Shown here: positions 1 through 18,100 of the stretch, one piece after another
Layout of the letters: each line of letters starts with the position of its first letter
Position numbering within the stretch: the stretch's first letter is position 1
Assembly (NCBI GenBank): GCA_008933995.1
Contig: WARS01000043.1
Coordinates: forward strand, 1,154,501 to 1,218,500
Source: Datnioides undecimradiatus
Lineage: Eukaryota > Chordata > Actinopteri > Lobotiformes > Datnioididae
Direction of reading: 5' to 3'
Length of the DNA: 64,000 bases
Translations under genes and position numbers: made by a program
Notes under the pieces: model-generated
Seen by the model: only the letters and a program-made list of their open reading frames with translations
Database searches by the model: none
What the model was told of the DNA's origin: nothing

Positions 1-1102
1 ATATATGCACAACACCAGTGGTACAAAGCAAATTATATCTGTAGACATCTGTATGAATATTGTGGATAACCATTATGACTTGAGTATTTCTGACAAAACT
101 AGTAACAACTGAACTGTACAGACCTTAAAATAGAAGTTTTGCCTCATAAAAATATTGAAAGCTGAATGCACATGCACGGCAAAACTGACATCATTTGTGC
201 TAGGAAGACTGTCATCTTCCATACAAATCAAGTTAATGGTTCAATGATAAAACGGTTGCTAATATTTCTAAGAATTTAAATGCATCTTGAATTTAGCTGT
301 GACTGGTACAACTGAAGTTGTAGATATCTTGAAATACACTATGTACTAGTCAGATTGTTATTGTGGATATCTTTAATCACCATTCAGGCTAGTGACACTT
401 TAAATTTGACCAGGATATCTGCTATATGAATAAAGACGGCACTGTGGTTTGATTAAATGTTTAAAGAAATAGCGATAAACATGCTCAGACTGGCATTATA
501 TTCATTCAGGTGATATAACTACATAAAGATACATTGGACTGAGCTCTTATATCATGGCCAACGTTTACAAATTTGCAAAACCCTGAGTTCAGCGTGATTT
601 TGTTTACAACGTCCGATGCTAGTTGACGTTAAGCTAGCAGGAACACATCAGACCGTTGACAGGTTGAGTTAACGTTAGCGGCGCGTGCGTCTTCTCATTC
701 ATCCCGGCATCAAGAGTTCACCTCAGGGTACCGACTCAAGTATGCGCTCCGTCAAGACGGGGTTTTACCCGGGAGTCAGTTCCCGCATTGACTTCACTTT
801 TGCAGCAGCCACCGTGATTAACACACACATCCGCACGAACGTTGCTGTTAAGGAATAACCTCAAATAAAAGCGACTAGTCAGTGTTAATCAGGAGAGCTG
901 CTAACTTAATGTTGTTTGGCTAGCGAGTTCTGTTACCTGCCAAAGGTAGTAACAGGAAGTTTACAGAATAACCGATGCACGCTGTCTCAAAAACCTTCCG
1001 TCTTTTATCGGAGTTGTTTTAATAGTGGACAGAAAGCATCGCCTGCGGAGTTGAAGCCCAAGCTGAGTTGACTTAGCTACTAGTGTATTGCAGCGCACTC
1101 AC
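1..1102 (-). other. Presumed first intron of the left-edge gene
   Basis: This stretch follows the donor at 1102 on the minus strand. It is A/T-rich and without a recognisable exon up to about position 600, and more CpG-rich between 600 and 1100. I see no repeat or RNA gene in it. Confidence 0.35.
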
Positions 1103-1120
1103 CACCAGAGCGGTCGCCAT
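1103..1120 (-). CDS. First coding exon of an unidentified gene leaving the window leftward
   Basis: The sequence shows ATG at 1120-1118 followed by five codons (MATALV) and then a consensus splice donor GTGAGT at 1102-1097, in phase 0. The ATG lies in the context AAGATGGCGACC, which matches the YY1 motif that often overlaps start codons of housekeeping genes. The rest of the gene must lie at coordinates below 1, because no second exon is convincing on the minus strand of 1-1102. I do not recognise the gene from six residues. The 18-nt phase-0 first exon has exactly the length of the first exons of both ADH genes here, so a third ADH is possible. In human, METAP1 and EIF4E neighbour ADH5, but neither protein starts this way. 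Moderately sure this is a real start exon; identity open. Confidence 0.5.
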
Positions 1121-1190
1121 CTTCTGGAAATCACACTCAGTTTTTTGGCGTGTGTTAAAATAGCTGATTGGGCCATCTGGTGCTCTGCAC
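1121..1190 (-). promoter_or_regulatory. Probable promoter and 5' leader of the left-edge gene
   Basis: About 70 bases upstream of the minus-strand ATG at 1120 contain the 5' half of a YY1-like site and, at 1170-1183, GGGCCATCTGGTGC, which matches 12 of 14 positions of the reverse-complemented CTCF core. The surrounding 600-1200 stretch has more CpG than the flanks. No TATA box is evident, fitting a housekeeping-type start. The exact transcription start cannot be seen. Confidence 0.35.
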
Positions 1191-1539
1191 AGCGCATGCG
1201 CGAGGAGATGGATAAAAGTACATTCTGATCCCGACCGTGCATGCTCGGTTCAGGGTTTTGAAACATTTCCAGTTTCCTTCAGTTACAGATAATGTGCATA
1301 ATGTGCATTTTAGATAGAATTTAATTATATTTGTAGAAAACTGTGCATTGGATGTACTGATTATCATTTTACACTGCACAGTTTTTAACTATATACTTGT
1401 GACCATCACTGTAAAATGTATTTTGTGTTTAGAGAAGTATTTGTGCTTCTCAGCTGTGCAGCAGGTAAATATGAGCTCTTGTTTCCTGAATTTCCTTCAG
1501 GATTAATAAAGGCTCCCATTCTATCTATCTATCTTGGTT

Positions 1540-1745
1540 GTCAATACTACGGCTGGGAAATATATCATTATTATATTGATACTGTGATATGAAACCAGAT
1601 ATCTGCATTATTTGCCATTGCCCATTTAGTAATTGTATCCAAACTGCTGGTGATTTATCAAAAATCACATTGTGTGCAATCTCACTGCAATATTGATATT
1701 TAGGTATTTTAACAAAAGATATCATGATGTTCGAATTTGTCCATA
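1540..1745. mobile_element. Possible degenerate interspersed repeat (TATTGATACTGTGATATG type)
   Basis: The segment contains 'tattgatactgtgatatg' and 'gatatctgcatt', resembling a dispersed teleost repeat family whose copies carry runs of 'gatatcgtgatatg'. It is preceded by a short (CTAT)n tract at 1518-1532. Assignment is from memory of the general pattern, not from a database match. Ends are not definable. Confidence 0.25.
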
Positions 1746-1939
1746 CCTCCCGGCCCTGGTTTGGCACAGAAGTTCAGACAGAAACTCTGTGCAAGACTTT
1801 GAAGTCAGTCATCAACCAGTAAAAAAACCCTAAGAGTTATCTTTAATTCATATTTTAGTTTTGAACCTCACAGCAAGAAAACAACTAACAGTGTATTCTA
1901 CAAAATGACAAAAACACCACAGTATAACCGCCTGTCTCT

Positions 1940-2050
1940 CAAAACAACACAGAGACATTGCATTACCTGCAGGATTGACTACTGTAATGCTCTACTTGAT
2001 TCAACGATCCTTACATTGGCTTATAGTGGTCTTACTGCTCTGTTTATAAA
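1940..2050 (+). mobile_element. LINE reverse-transcriptase remnant (L2/Maui/CR1-like)
   Basis: The plus-strand stretch at 1973-2005 translates as IDYCNALLDS, matching the conserved 'l-D-Y-C-N-s-L' signature near the end of the reverse transcriptase of non-LTR elements of the L2/CR1/Maui groups. No long reading frame surrounds it, so it is a short decayed fragment. Its boundaries are approximate. Confidence 0.45.
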
Positions 2051-3416
2051 ATTTGCTTTTAGCACTTGATGGTAGTAGAGGATGTGTATATTTTTAAGGG
2101 CAAAAGTCAAGCTCCACCATGTTAGCTTGGCTTTGAATTGAGCCTCTAGCTGAATTATTTATGAAATGTAGTCTCCTCCTTTCTATCCACATTCATTTCA
2201 AATTCTAGATTACCGTAAAAGTCAAGACTGACTGCCAGTCTGGCTTTTAATTGGAATTAACTTATACATCTGTCTTCTTTGTCCATAGACATTTGTCCAT
2301 AAATATACAAATATCCCTTTAATTGCTGTACCCCTGTATGGTTTATCTCTGGTTTTACTCACTTCCATTTGCCTCTTCTATTTCAATGTTATTTTTTCCT
2401 AATTACCTAATTATTTATTTCTTGCCATGTTTGCTCATTACAAAGTAATAAATTGTCTGAAAGCATTTCCTCAATTCCTGTTTTATTTAGATCCACTGCT
2501 GTTTAATTTAATCATAAAATCATGTATTGCTGTGTGTGGGTATGTAGTACTGTGCAGAGAACTGATAGTAGGTTTGTTTGCATATAAGGCATAAGATTAT
2601 CAGTGACAACATGATGCATGCAGAACAATAAACTGAGTGAATTTGCCAGGATGATGTAGTCTGACATGGATTTTCCCCAGCCTGTTTTTGCAGTCTAACT
2701 GAATCTACTGAGTCTAGTTAGCAACGTTGCTGGTGGTGATCAGGACATTAGGCTTCGTTATAAAGACCTTAAGCAAAATAAGTCTAAACTTTAATCACCT
2801 AGACACAAAACAAAGACACCACCCAAAAAGTAACCTCTCTAGATGCTAAACCTTAATGTGCACACAAATTAGATAAAGAACCCACGATAAAAGAGTCGCC
2901 ACACACGATGTGACAGTACACTTCGGCAAGTATCATAAATATTTTGTGTGACTGCTCGTCTTGGATTACATACTGTTTGTATACTAACACTAGTTAGGAT
3001 TGCAGGCAGCACAGGAATATTCTTTTTTTTGGTTTGATGAATACGGCACTGCAGTTTCCATTGCAGAAACATACAGTAAACCCTTGACTATGCTGATCAA
3101 TGCAGTGGAATTATTGTATAGGTTTAGTATGTTAAAAATAAAATAAAAATTACACATATAGTTTAAAATGGTCAGACTTGGTGGAAATGTGCACTGATAA
3201 ACTTTCGTTCTCTGGGTGATTAACAGTCAGGAAGGAACATGGGAACAGAAAATTGATTGTCTGATTAAAATCATCCTCTACTGAGGATGAAGCATGTGAT
3301 CCCTATCAGGATGTGGTATGCTTTTTCTGTAATGACTTTTGTGAGTGACCTGAGTAAATAAACAGGACTGAAAGAGACTCAGTGTTGGCTGACAAAAACA
3401 ATTTTAATGACACATT

Positions 3417-3422
3417 TTTATT
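3417..3422 (-). terminator. adh5: adh5 polyadenylation signal AATAAA
   Basis: TTTATT on the plus strand is AATAAA on the minus strand, 162 bases past the adh5 stop codon. It is the only canonical signal seen close downstream, so it probably sets a short 3' UTR. Confidence 0.5.
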
Positions 3423-3583
3423 TTTGTTTCAGCTAAATCTGCTGTTAATGAAATGGTGATCTAACACTGAAAATCGTGTCATCAAAACAAGTGAATAAGT
3501 GCAGAGAAAAACATTAAGTGCTGCAACTATGGAACGAGACTGTTTAAAGGCCGGATGTGAAGGATGTTGATGTTCCAGGCACC

Positions 3584-7308
<3,725 letters not shown>

Positions 7309-7430
7309 GTTCGTTCCTTCAGCCCGAGAGGGTGGAGCGGCGCGCGGCCGTAAAGGAGTTTCCGTCTTGACCAATCAGAGACGAGAACGCGCGGCTTACG
7401 CGTGACGCAAGTCCGGCGGAAGAAAAAAAA
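7309..7430 (-). promoter_or_regulatory. adh5: adh5 promoter, CpG-rich and apparently TATA-less
   Basis: The 120 bases upstream of the adh5 ATG are G/C-rich with many CpG (for example GGCGCGCGGCCG near 7340-7350). A CCAAT box (NF-Y-type, inverted relative to the gene) lies at 7371-7375, about 63 bases upstream of the ATG, next to TGACGCAA (CRE/ATF-like) and an ETS-like GCGGAAG. No TATA box is seen. This fits the broad, ubiquitous expression known for ADH5. Confidence 0.6.
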
Positions 7431-8200
7431 ATCTGAATTTTGGAATATTTATTCATACATTATATGAATTTTCCAGTCAAGGAGGAAAACATTTCGCAAA
7501 AATATTACAAAGGGTCTGTTTTTTTAATTTAGCTGTTCTAAAGTAGCGAGTATATATATATTTTTTTATTTTAACTATTTTCCTGATGAAGACCCTGAGA
7601 TACAGTTGAGTTGTTGAGTTTAACGAAAACATCAACTTTTGGCTTTATATGTGAATGTACAGATTGCAGGGTGGTGAGGTAAAAACAAGTTACAATGTAT
7701 TCTATTTTTCAATGTGGTTATATCAACAGATTCTATTCAGTGTAATGTAGATAATATTCATTTGGGAATATATATTTTTATCTCTTCCATTCCACTTGAT
7801 AAAAGATGTCCCAAACATCACTCAAAAGTCAGTCAGTTTATGTTTGTGCAGGTTTCAAGTTTCTACATCACAATTTTGCATGTAGTCTCAAATTAGCTTC
7901 CAGACCTTTCCACAGAATCGTGCTTGGGGTTGCACATCTCAAAACTGATTTACAGGTAAAACTTCAACACTACAGCAGCTGAATAGAAAACCAGTAAAAG
8001 GTCAGACCTCAGAGTGAAGTAACAAAACATATTTCTGGGGAGTGTTGGAGGAGTTCCTAGCAACATTTAGACACTATTGTCCCCTTACTTGCTGTATACA
8101 ATGTCTTTTTTTCCCTGTTCTGGGAAACTGGGGATTAAAAAAAACACCTTGCACCACCACAGGACAGTGCTACGTGGGAATTAAAAATAATGACACAGTT
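7431..8200. other. Intergenic region between adh5 promoter and gar1 3' end
   Basis: A/T-rich, with no coding exon recognised. The short frames at 7714-7896 and 8042-8239 carry no domain and are probably chance frames. The right end may overlap the gar1 3' UTR. Confidence 0.5.
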
Positions 8201-8211
8201 ACAAAGCATCC

Positions 8212-8217
8212 TTTAAT
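8212..8217 (-). terminator. gar1: Possible gar1 polyadenylation signal ATTAAA
   Basis: TTTAAT on the plus strand gives ATTAAA on the minus strand about 500 bases past the gar1 stop. No canonical AATAAA was found nearer, so the gar1 3' UTR may be about half a kilobase long. This is the best visible candidate, not a secure call. Confidence 0.3.
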
Positions 8218-8717
8218 CAATACCTTTACCAAACTGTGACAATATTCTGCTTAAGATTTTACAAATTAAGTTTTCAATTAACAGCATATAAAGGCTTTTT
8301 CCAAGACATTTCACATACCTGCAGAATTGAATCACACAGATGTGAGTGTAGGTATCTCTTGAAAACTTAATACAAACATCTGTCATGGCCTAACATTGTA
8401 ACACATTCAGCACAGGAGAAAGACATGCCTGTTTAACAAACAGGCTGAAAAGGTCCTCGCTATGTTACGCGCAACCATTCCCATGAATCTTTTAAATAAA
8501 AATCATGAAGATCCATAACGCATTCAAGACTGGTACAAAAATAAAAACAGAAAGAGAAACTCCACTCAAGCTCTACAAAGAGACCATATTTTGTCCATAT
8601 GGTCCACATGTCCATATTTTTAGTCCAACAGGCCAGCCACTGGTGAAGGACACAGCCTTTTCACTTGTGTAGCAGAAGACTGGAATGGGACTGTCACACC
8701 AGACCATCACTGCCAGA

Positions 8718-10407
8718 TCATCTCCCACCTACAAGTAAATAAATAATAATAATTAAAAAAAAAAAACAAACAGTATCCACACACCAGGAGAAACAATCAA
8801 AAATTTGTAGATCATTGAAACAGGACTAACCTCTGAATCCACGTCCACCACCGCCTCCTCTTCCTCTGAAGCCTCCGCCACGTCCACCTCCAAACCCTCC
8901 ACCACGGCCGCCTCCAAATCCTCCTCCACGGCCGCCTCCACCCCTGCCACCTCGAAAACCACCTGAAACAAACAAACAAAAAAAACGAATAAGCTGTGCT
9001 CTAAGCGGACGGAAAGGAACGAGTAAGCTTCTATTTCCACATGAGCTACACATTCAATACTAGGCAGCATTAATTAAAGCAAGATTAGTAGCCTTACCTC
9101 CACGACCACCACCTCTTCCGCCACCTCGGCCTCCTCTTGGTGGTCCCTTCTCTCCTGGCGGCCTAGGGAGGAATCTCTGCAGCGGGAGGAGCTTCATTGG
9201 ATCTATATAAAACTAAAAAAAAAACAAAACAATAGATGCAGCAAATTAGATCCATTTACGTACCCAGAGCCACTAAAATGCTTTTGACGGTGAGTATGAA
9301 CTACTTTAAAATGACTGTTTTTTATTACCTTCTGCATTTTCTTAAATGAAGACGCCTTCATGTTGTCAGAAAGTTTGACTGAAAAATACTGCATAGATAG
9401 GTTAAGGGACTAACGGGATCAACGACAGCAACAATTATATTTAACCCCCGAAAGCAGACCCTTTCCCCCACAAGCAGTTTCAGAGCTCCAGGGAGTAAAG
9501 TATGAATTACATAAAGGATACAAAGTCCCTGAGCTGGCCGAAAATCTCATCCACCTTCCCGATCTGCTCCTTGTTTTCCAGGTACACTGGGGCGTTGAAG
9601 TAGGGAACTTTGTTTTCCTCTGTTGTACACTTGCACACAATGTCATCTTCACATGGATGCATGAACTCTCCCAGTGCTGCAGAGAAGAAACGCAGTGGAC
9701 CTCAGTTAGTTGTGTGAAAAGTGTTTTGGCCTTCACACCTAAGGCCAAGTTCCTTAGGGAGGACATATTAAAAACCCAAGTAAATACAAAACATTGCTCG
9801 AAAATATGAAACACACTTCACAGAGCACAGATTACTAACAAGCACCATGTTTACTTTGTTTCAAGATACTATGACACTGACTTCTAAATAATGCGATTTC
9901 CCAAGGGTCTCATTTTTCATGGGGTATCTGGGGTACTTATCCTGCTGGCCGAGATGTGAAAGAGTCCTGTTCTTTAACAACTTGCCACTTGCTCAGGGAA
10001 CCCAAACAGGTTGGATCATTGCATAGCTGGTTGCAGAGCATGAACATGCACTGACAACAAAGCACTTTGTCGAGCTCATGTTTAATTACACTGAGGCAGA
10101 AATCAATGAGAATAGTATCGAGTAGTTTGACATGAACAGGGGGACCATAGGCACCATACAGGTGATGTCATTTTAAGTGTGTGATGACTCTGTGTTTAAT
10201 GCTAATGTTGTAGCCCAGCTGTCCAGGCTTCTGGTCTGTGTTTTGAATCTTACCCACAACATATTCTGGAGGCCCGAAGTCTTGTTGCCTATTAAAACCC
10301 CCTCTGCCACCACCGCGTCCAAATCCTCCACCACCTCTGCCGCCTCCTCCACGGTTAAATCCTCCACCTCTTCCACCACCTCGTCCGCCTCCTCCTCTGT
10401 AAGACAT
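8718..10407 (-). CDS. gar1: H/ACA ribonucleoprotein complex subunit 1 (Gar1)
   Basis: Six coding exons, read leftward: 10407-10254, 9676-9522, 9388-9329, 9212-9098, 8962-8831, 8728-8718, all GT-AG, giving 208 aa (human GAR1 is 217 aa). The protein starts [11 protein letters not shown]. Residues 1-40 are a Gly/Arg-rich (GAR) domain with FNRGGGG repeats, about 44-145 is the Gar1 core (GPPEYVVALGEF, then [20 protein letters not shown] and [15 protein letters not shown]), and 149-208 is a second GAR domain ending RGFRGGR. The core binds dyskerin (Cbf5) in nucleolar and Cajal-body H/ACA particles that direct pseudouridylation of rRNA and snRNA, and it is part of telomerase. The GAR tails are known sites of arginine methylation. 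A 5'-UTR intron is likely: acceptor before 10422, donor GTGAGT at 10738-10733. The gene is head to head with the plus-strand ADH. Identity is very secure. Confidence 0.96.
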
Positions 10408-10421
10408 GTTTCTTCAAATCC

Positions 10422-10790
10422 TCTGCGGGTTACACGAAGGAGGACAGGGAACAAAGCGAAGACAGCAAAAAGAAAACACGTGAATTCGTGGTTCTCTGAA
10501 TGCAAGCGTGGACGCACTGGCGCTGCACAGCTAAGCTAAAACACTACGGAGTGAAGTCATTCAACAAGCTAGCGGCACTGCACGACTTCTAGCTAACACG
10601 CTAACTCAGCTTTCATTCAAACTACACGATTCACCCGCATTTTCCGACAACAAATGAGAAGTTACGTATTCGCATCGAAACACACACGCTGAAAAGTCCA
10701 CAACACTGTCTGCGCACAGTTAAAGGCAAAATACTCACAAATCCGACCGGCTATCTCGAGCTATTTACTCCGAGGGACCTCCACGCGACG
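10422..10790 (-). other. gar1: gar1 5' UTR exon and 5' intron (predicted)
   Basis: Fifteen bases upstream of the gar1 ATG the coding strand reads 'cctccttcgtgtaacccgcag|agg', a good acceptor. The nearest consistent donor is GTGAGT at 10738-10733, giving a 316-bp 5' UTR intron and a non-coding first exon of roughly 50 bases ending at 10739. Coordinates of the transcription start are a guess. I looked for a box C/D snoRNA (TGATGA...CTGA) inside and saw none. Confidence 0.5.
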
Positions 10791-11055
10791 ACAGCACGTG
10801 TGACCCAAAACTGCCGTAAAGGTGCTCGCCAGTGTCGGCAAGTGTCGTAAATTCAGATCAGGCTTGTTTATGCATTTAAAAGAACAGGATGACGAGACAG
10901 ATACAGAATCGGCAAGTCTGATCTTACTGACACCAGTGTCGATATAATATTGAATAAGTTACACGTTACTGTTATGTGACCTGATGATGTACGGATATGT
11001 AAAAAAAATAATTGTTTTGTACAAACACAGGGAATTTAATTAAATACGTCTAACT
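10740..11055. promoter_or_regulatory. Shared divergent promoter region of gar1 and the plus-strand ADH
   Basis: Only about 320 bases separate the predicted gar1 first exon from the ATG of the plus-strand ADH. A perfect E-box CACGTG at 10795-10800 lies just upstream of the predicted gar1 start, as expected for a MYC/MAX-responsive ribosome-biogenesis gene. The gar1 side is CpG-rich, whereas the ADH side (10900-11050) is A/T-rich, so the two starts may be regulated differently. No TATA box is convincing. Confidence 0.5.
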
Positions 11056-14941
<3,886 letters not shown>

Positions 14942-15059
14942 ACCGAAGTGTTTCTCTAATGAGATCGTGAAGTCGTATCATTTTAATGATAATTTGAATT
15001 AATATCTGCACATTTTCCCCGAGAAAGTTGTGCGCTCTCTTTTGTAAAACATACTGATA

Positions 15060-15084
15060 ATTAAAACATTTTCTGCTAATTAAA
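15060..15084 (+). terminator. adh8: Polyadenylation signals ATTAAA (two) of the plus-strand ADH
   Basis: ATTAAA occurs at 15060-15065 and again at 15079-15084, about 120-140 bases past the TAA stop, followed by a T-rich stretch. Together they suggest a short 3' UTR ending before the CTCF-type site at 15117. Confidence 0.5.
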
Positions 15085-15116
15085 TCTTTTTTCTTTTTTG
15101 CACCTAACCTCATTGG

Positions 15117-15130
15117 CCACTAGATGGCAG
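15117..15130 (+). promoter_or_regulatory. Candidate CTCF binding site, exact core match
   Basis: CCACTAGATGGCAG matches all 14 positions of the vertebrate CTCF core CCASYAGRKGGCRS, in forward orientation. It lies 176 bases past the last coding base of the plus-strand ADH, where the compact gene cluster gives way to the 49-kb desert, a sensible place for an insulator. Occupancy is not known. Confidence 0.6.
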
Positions 15131-18100
15131 GCTGATGTCACGCAAAAGCTTCTGCATCTGCGTCCACGAGCAGCATCTCAACTTCATAAAGCCATTTTTC
15201 TATCTGCAAACGCTTCTGTGTTTTCATTCAGATTAAATTCTGGTGTTGGTTTTTTTTTTTTTTTTCCCTTGTTTATCACAGACTTGATCAAAAGGGAGAA
15301 ACACCACAGGATGTTCAGTGCACTTGTGTAAAAGGATACCAGTTGTAATTCATAGATATGTGCAGCATCTGCAGTAACATCAAGACAAATTCTCTGTACA
15401 TCTGTCACGCTTGGCAGCTACAGTGATTCTTGTCCTGATATCAGTGTGAAGTAATAGTCGGAATTAAATAGCCTTGGATAGAAGACGGGGTAAAAGACAC
15501 AGGAACCAAATGGCTAAATCTGTCATCGGCCATGAAGAAGTATCTGCTTCATGTGGTCAGGCTTACCGAATTTCGTCCTTGGTAATATTATATATTGATT
15601 TAAAAGGGAGCCGACGAGAAGGGCTAAAATGGCAGTGGTGGGCTGTCAGGACGGAAGACAAAAGGTTGTTTGGGGAATGCCTCTCGGTGAGGAACTGAAA
15701 TAGCTGTCGAAGGAATTTGTTTTATTGAAGTTCCTTTCAGATCAAATGCACACCCTTGGCAGTTTCCCTGGCTTTTCCATCTTTATTTAAAATGGAAAAT
15801 AAATTGGTGCTCTTCCTCTTATGTTGGTCCGCTCTGCCTGTGCGCTATCAATCACAGATTATACAGCTTAGACACCCCCCCCCCCCCCCCTTCCCTCCTC
15901 CTCCCAAAGAATCTGAAAGTAAAGAGAGTTTTTTTTTTTTGAGAAATAGAAAGCAGAATAATGATCAAAAGAAAACAGGAAGACGAGTTTTGACAGGTGG
16001 TTGTGTGGCTGGGCACCCTCATCGAGAAATGTTGGACATGCTCACAGATTTATAAGGCTTTCATGGGGACATGTGTGTGAATGCCTGCCTCATCTATGGG
16101 AATACTATCCAAAGTGATGACCATAAGTCTCCTACCTTTTTTTTTTTTCCCTCCCCCCTCTCTTTGTGTTTGAACTCTGCAACCTCTGGAATCGTCACAG
16201 CATTGTGCAACCGATACAGGGAGGACACGCTACGTGATAACAACCGCAGCATCGTGCGCATTTTTGAACGGCCCTACTGTCCGTCCCGGCACGTTCCACA
16301 TGCGTCTGCGCACTGTGCCTGCAGATGTCTACTACTGCAGGGGAAACTTTGGCATAAAGGGGCACGGAGATGAACAGTTATAGAGACAAGCTAGCATTTT
16401 CAAATGGTCTTTACATTTTTATTTCTGTGTTCCCTTTCTTTTCTTTTTATTCTTACCCCCTGTTCTGCTGTCACCACTTCACGGCAACAGCTCTGTCAGA
16501 CCCGAGTCTCCATGAAGATAATTGACAAACAACAGAAATGCCAGATGAGGTAAATGCCATCACGCAAATAAAGGCATGTCTGGAAAAAAATGTCAAAAAG
16601 TGCTGCCTTGCCTTTCACAATATTTAGATTGGGATCAAGGGATTTCCTGTTATTTATTAAGCTTTATTCCTGTGTGACAGACAGATGAGAGCACATTAAA
16701 TATGATGAGAACATAAAAATGGTAGGTTGGAAACACCCTGTTTTAACAAAGACAGTGATTCTATTGTTTAAAACAACAAAAGATTTAAAATACTGATTTC
16801 CATTTGTACACAATGCAGCTGGTGTAGCTCTAATCCAACTGGTTGCAACATACAATATGTCCACCAGGAACCACAAATCATACTATGGAGTTTCACTAGT
16901 TTAACAGTGGTTGTATGTGTCCTTATATATTTGTATGATTTTACATGCAAAAGATTGAGAGGTAAGAATGAGTACTCTATAGTACTAGACGTCCATTAAT
17001 AACTGATTATGTCTATTTTGTGTGATTTAAGGGATGCTTTCTTTCAAGCATGGCAGGTAGTGATGCAATGTCATCTAAATGTTGTTTCCTTACTCTAATT
17101 TCATGTACAGTTATCCTTATACTTATTTTAGTCTGCATGCTACACCTAGGGTTGAATTTCAACTTAATAAGCCCTTCTCGTCTGAGACATTTTGACATGT
17201 CACAGTAGGAAAAGTACAGGTGTAAACAATAAAAATAATGAAGAGCAGGTTCTGGTTCTGGGATTGGGCATGCTGCCTCATGATCACACCTTTTTTGACC
17301 TTTCATAACCTTTTTAAATATCTGCCATAATGTGACCAACATCAAATCTCACTAATCAGTAAAAAAAAACAAAAAAAAAAACAACTACTGCAGTAATATC
17401 TCTGAGAAATAAGCTAGAAGGGAAAGCATGTCTGAAGAAGACATAGTGAGCTGGACAGAGAAATAGAGCGATGGATATACTGTATAGCCCCAACGGCTAT
17501 GGAAGAGCGGCCCACTTAAGTCACTAAAGACTGCCAATGTGAGGCCCCTGTTTTATCAGCAAATCCTGGCCATTATACGGCTAATGCCAGGCATTGCCTG
17601 TGACATCCCCAGTCTTTCTCTGACACGGTTAGCTTTAGCTTCTGTGTCGGTGGAATATACCCAGCTTCACTAGAGGACAGCACAGTACAGTACTCAGTGT
17701 TTTGGAGAGGCAGCTAGTTTTCCGCTGCATTAGCGCACTGGGCGGTAACAAATCTGACACAGTAGGGTATTGTTATCGAGTGAAAGCGCCTGCATTTTAG
17801 CATTTTTTCGAATAACCAGAAGACTTCCATGTTCTAGGCTGTATACTAAAGCATGTTCATTTGTCTCAGGACCCTAATGAGCATTAAAAGCTTTGTAAAG
17901 AAAACCTTACATTACCAGTACCAAAGTGCTGTTGTCAACTTTTACAGTGCTGTCATGCACAGATTACAGTACTTTTCAAATATAGTCCGCGCAGAAGTGC
18001 CAACAGTGTACTTACGCGCATGGAAAATCACAAATAATGGGAGACGCACACTGTAGGCTGCTTTTCCAAAATCTTAAATAAGACATTTTGTTGGCACTTC

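Larger units (their letters stand above)
1191..3410. other. Intergenic region between the left-edge gene and adh5 3' end
   Basis: Apart from the two repeat remnants and a short (CTAT)n tract, this 2.2 kb A/T-rich stretch shows no gene. Short frames at 1155-1379, 1525-1767 and 2869-3072 have no recognisable domain and look like chance frames. Confidence 0.5.

Noticed and set aside
8753..9070. Minus-strand frame rich in Glu/Val/Ala ('[12 protein letters not shown]...') over gar1 exon 5
   Set aside because: It is the wrong reading frame of the Gly/Arg-rich gar1 exon; the correct frame gives [13 protein letters not shown] repeats with proper splice sites.
9677..10253. Possible intronic H/ACA or C/D snoRNA inside gar1 intron 1
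   Set aside because: snoRNP-protein genes sometimes host snoRNAs, but no TGATGA/CTGA pair with a terminal stem was found on the coding strand, and the short ACAAAGTGCTTTGT hairpin is not followed by an ACA box at the right distance.
10177..10539. Plus-strand Ser/Thr-rich frame of 120 codons
   Set aside because: It is the antisense of gar1 exon 1 (GGN repeats read as Thr/Ser codons), not a gene.
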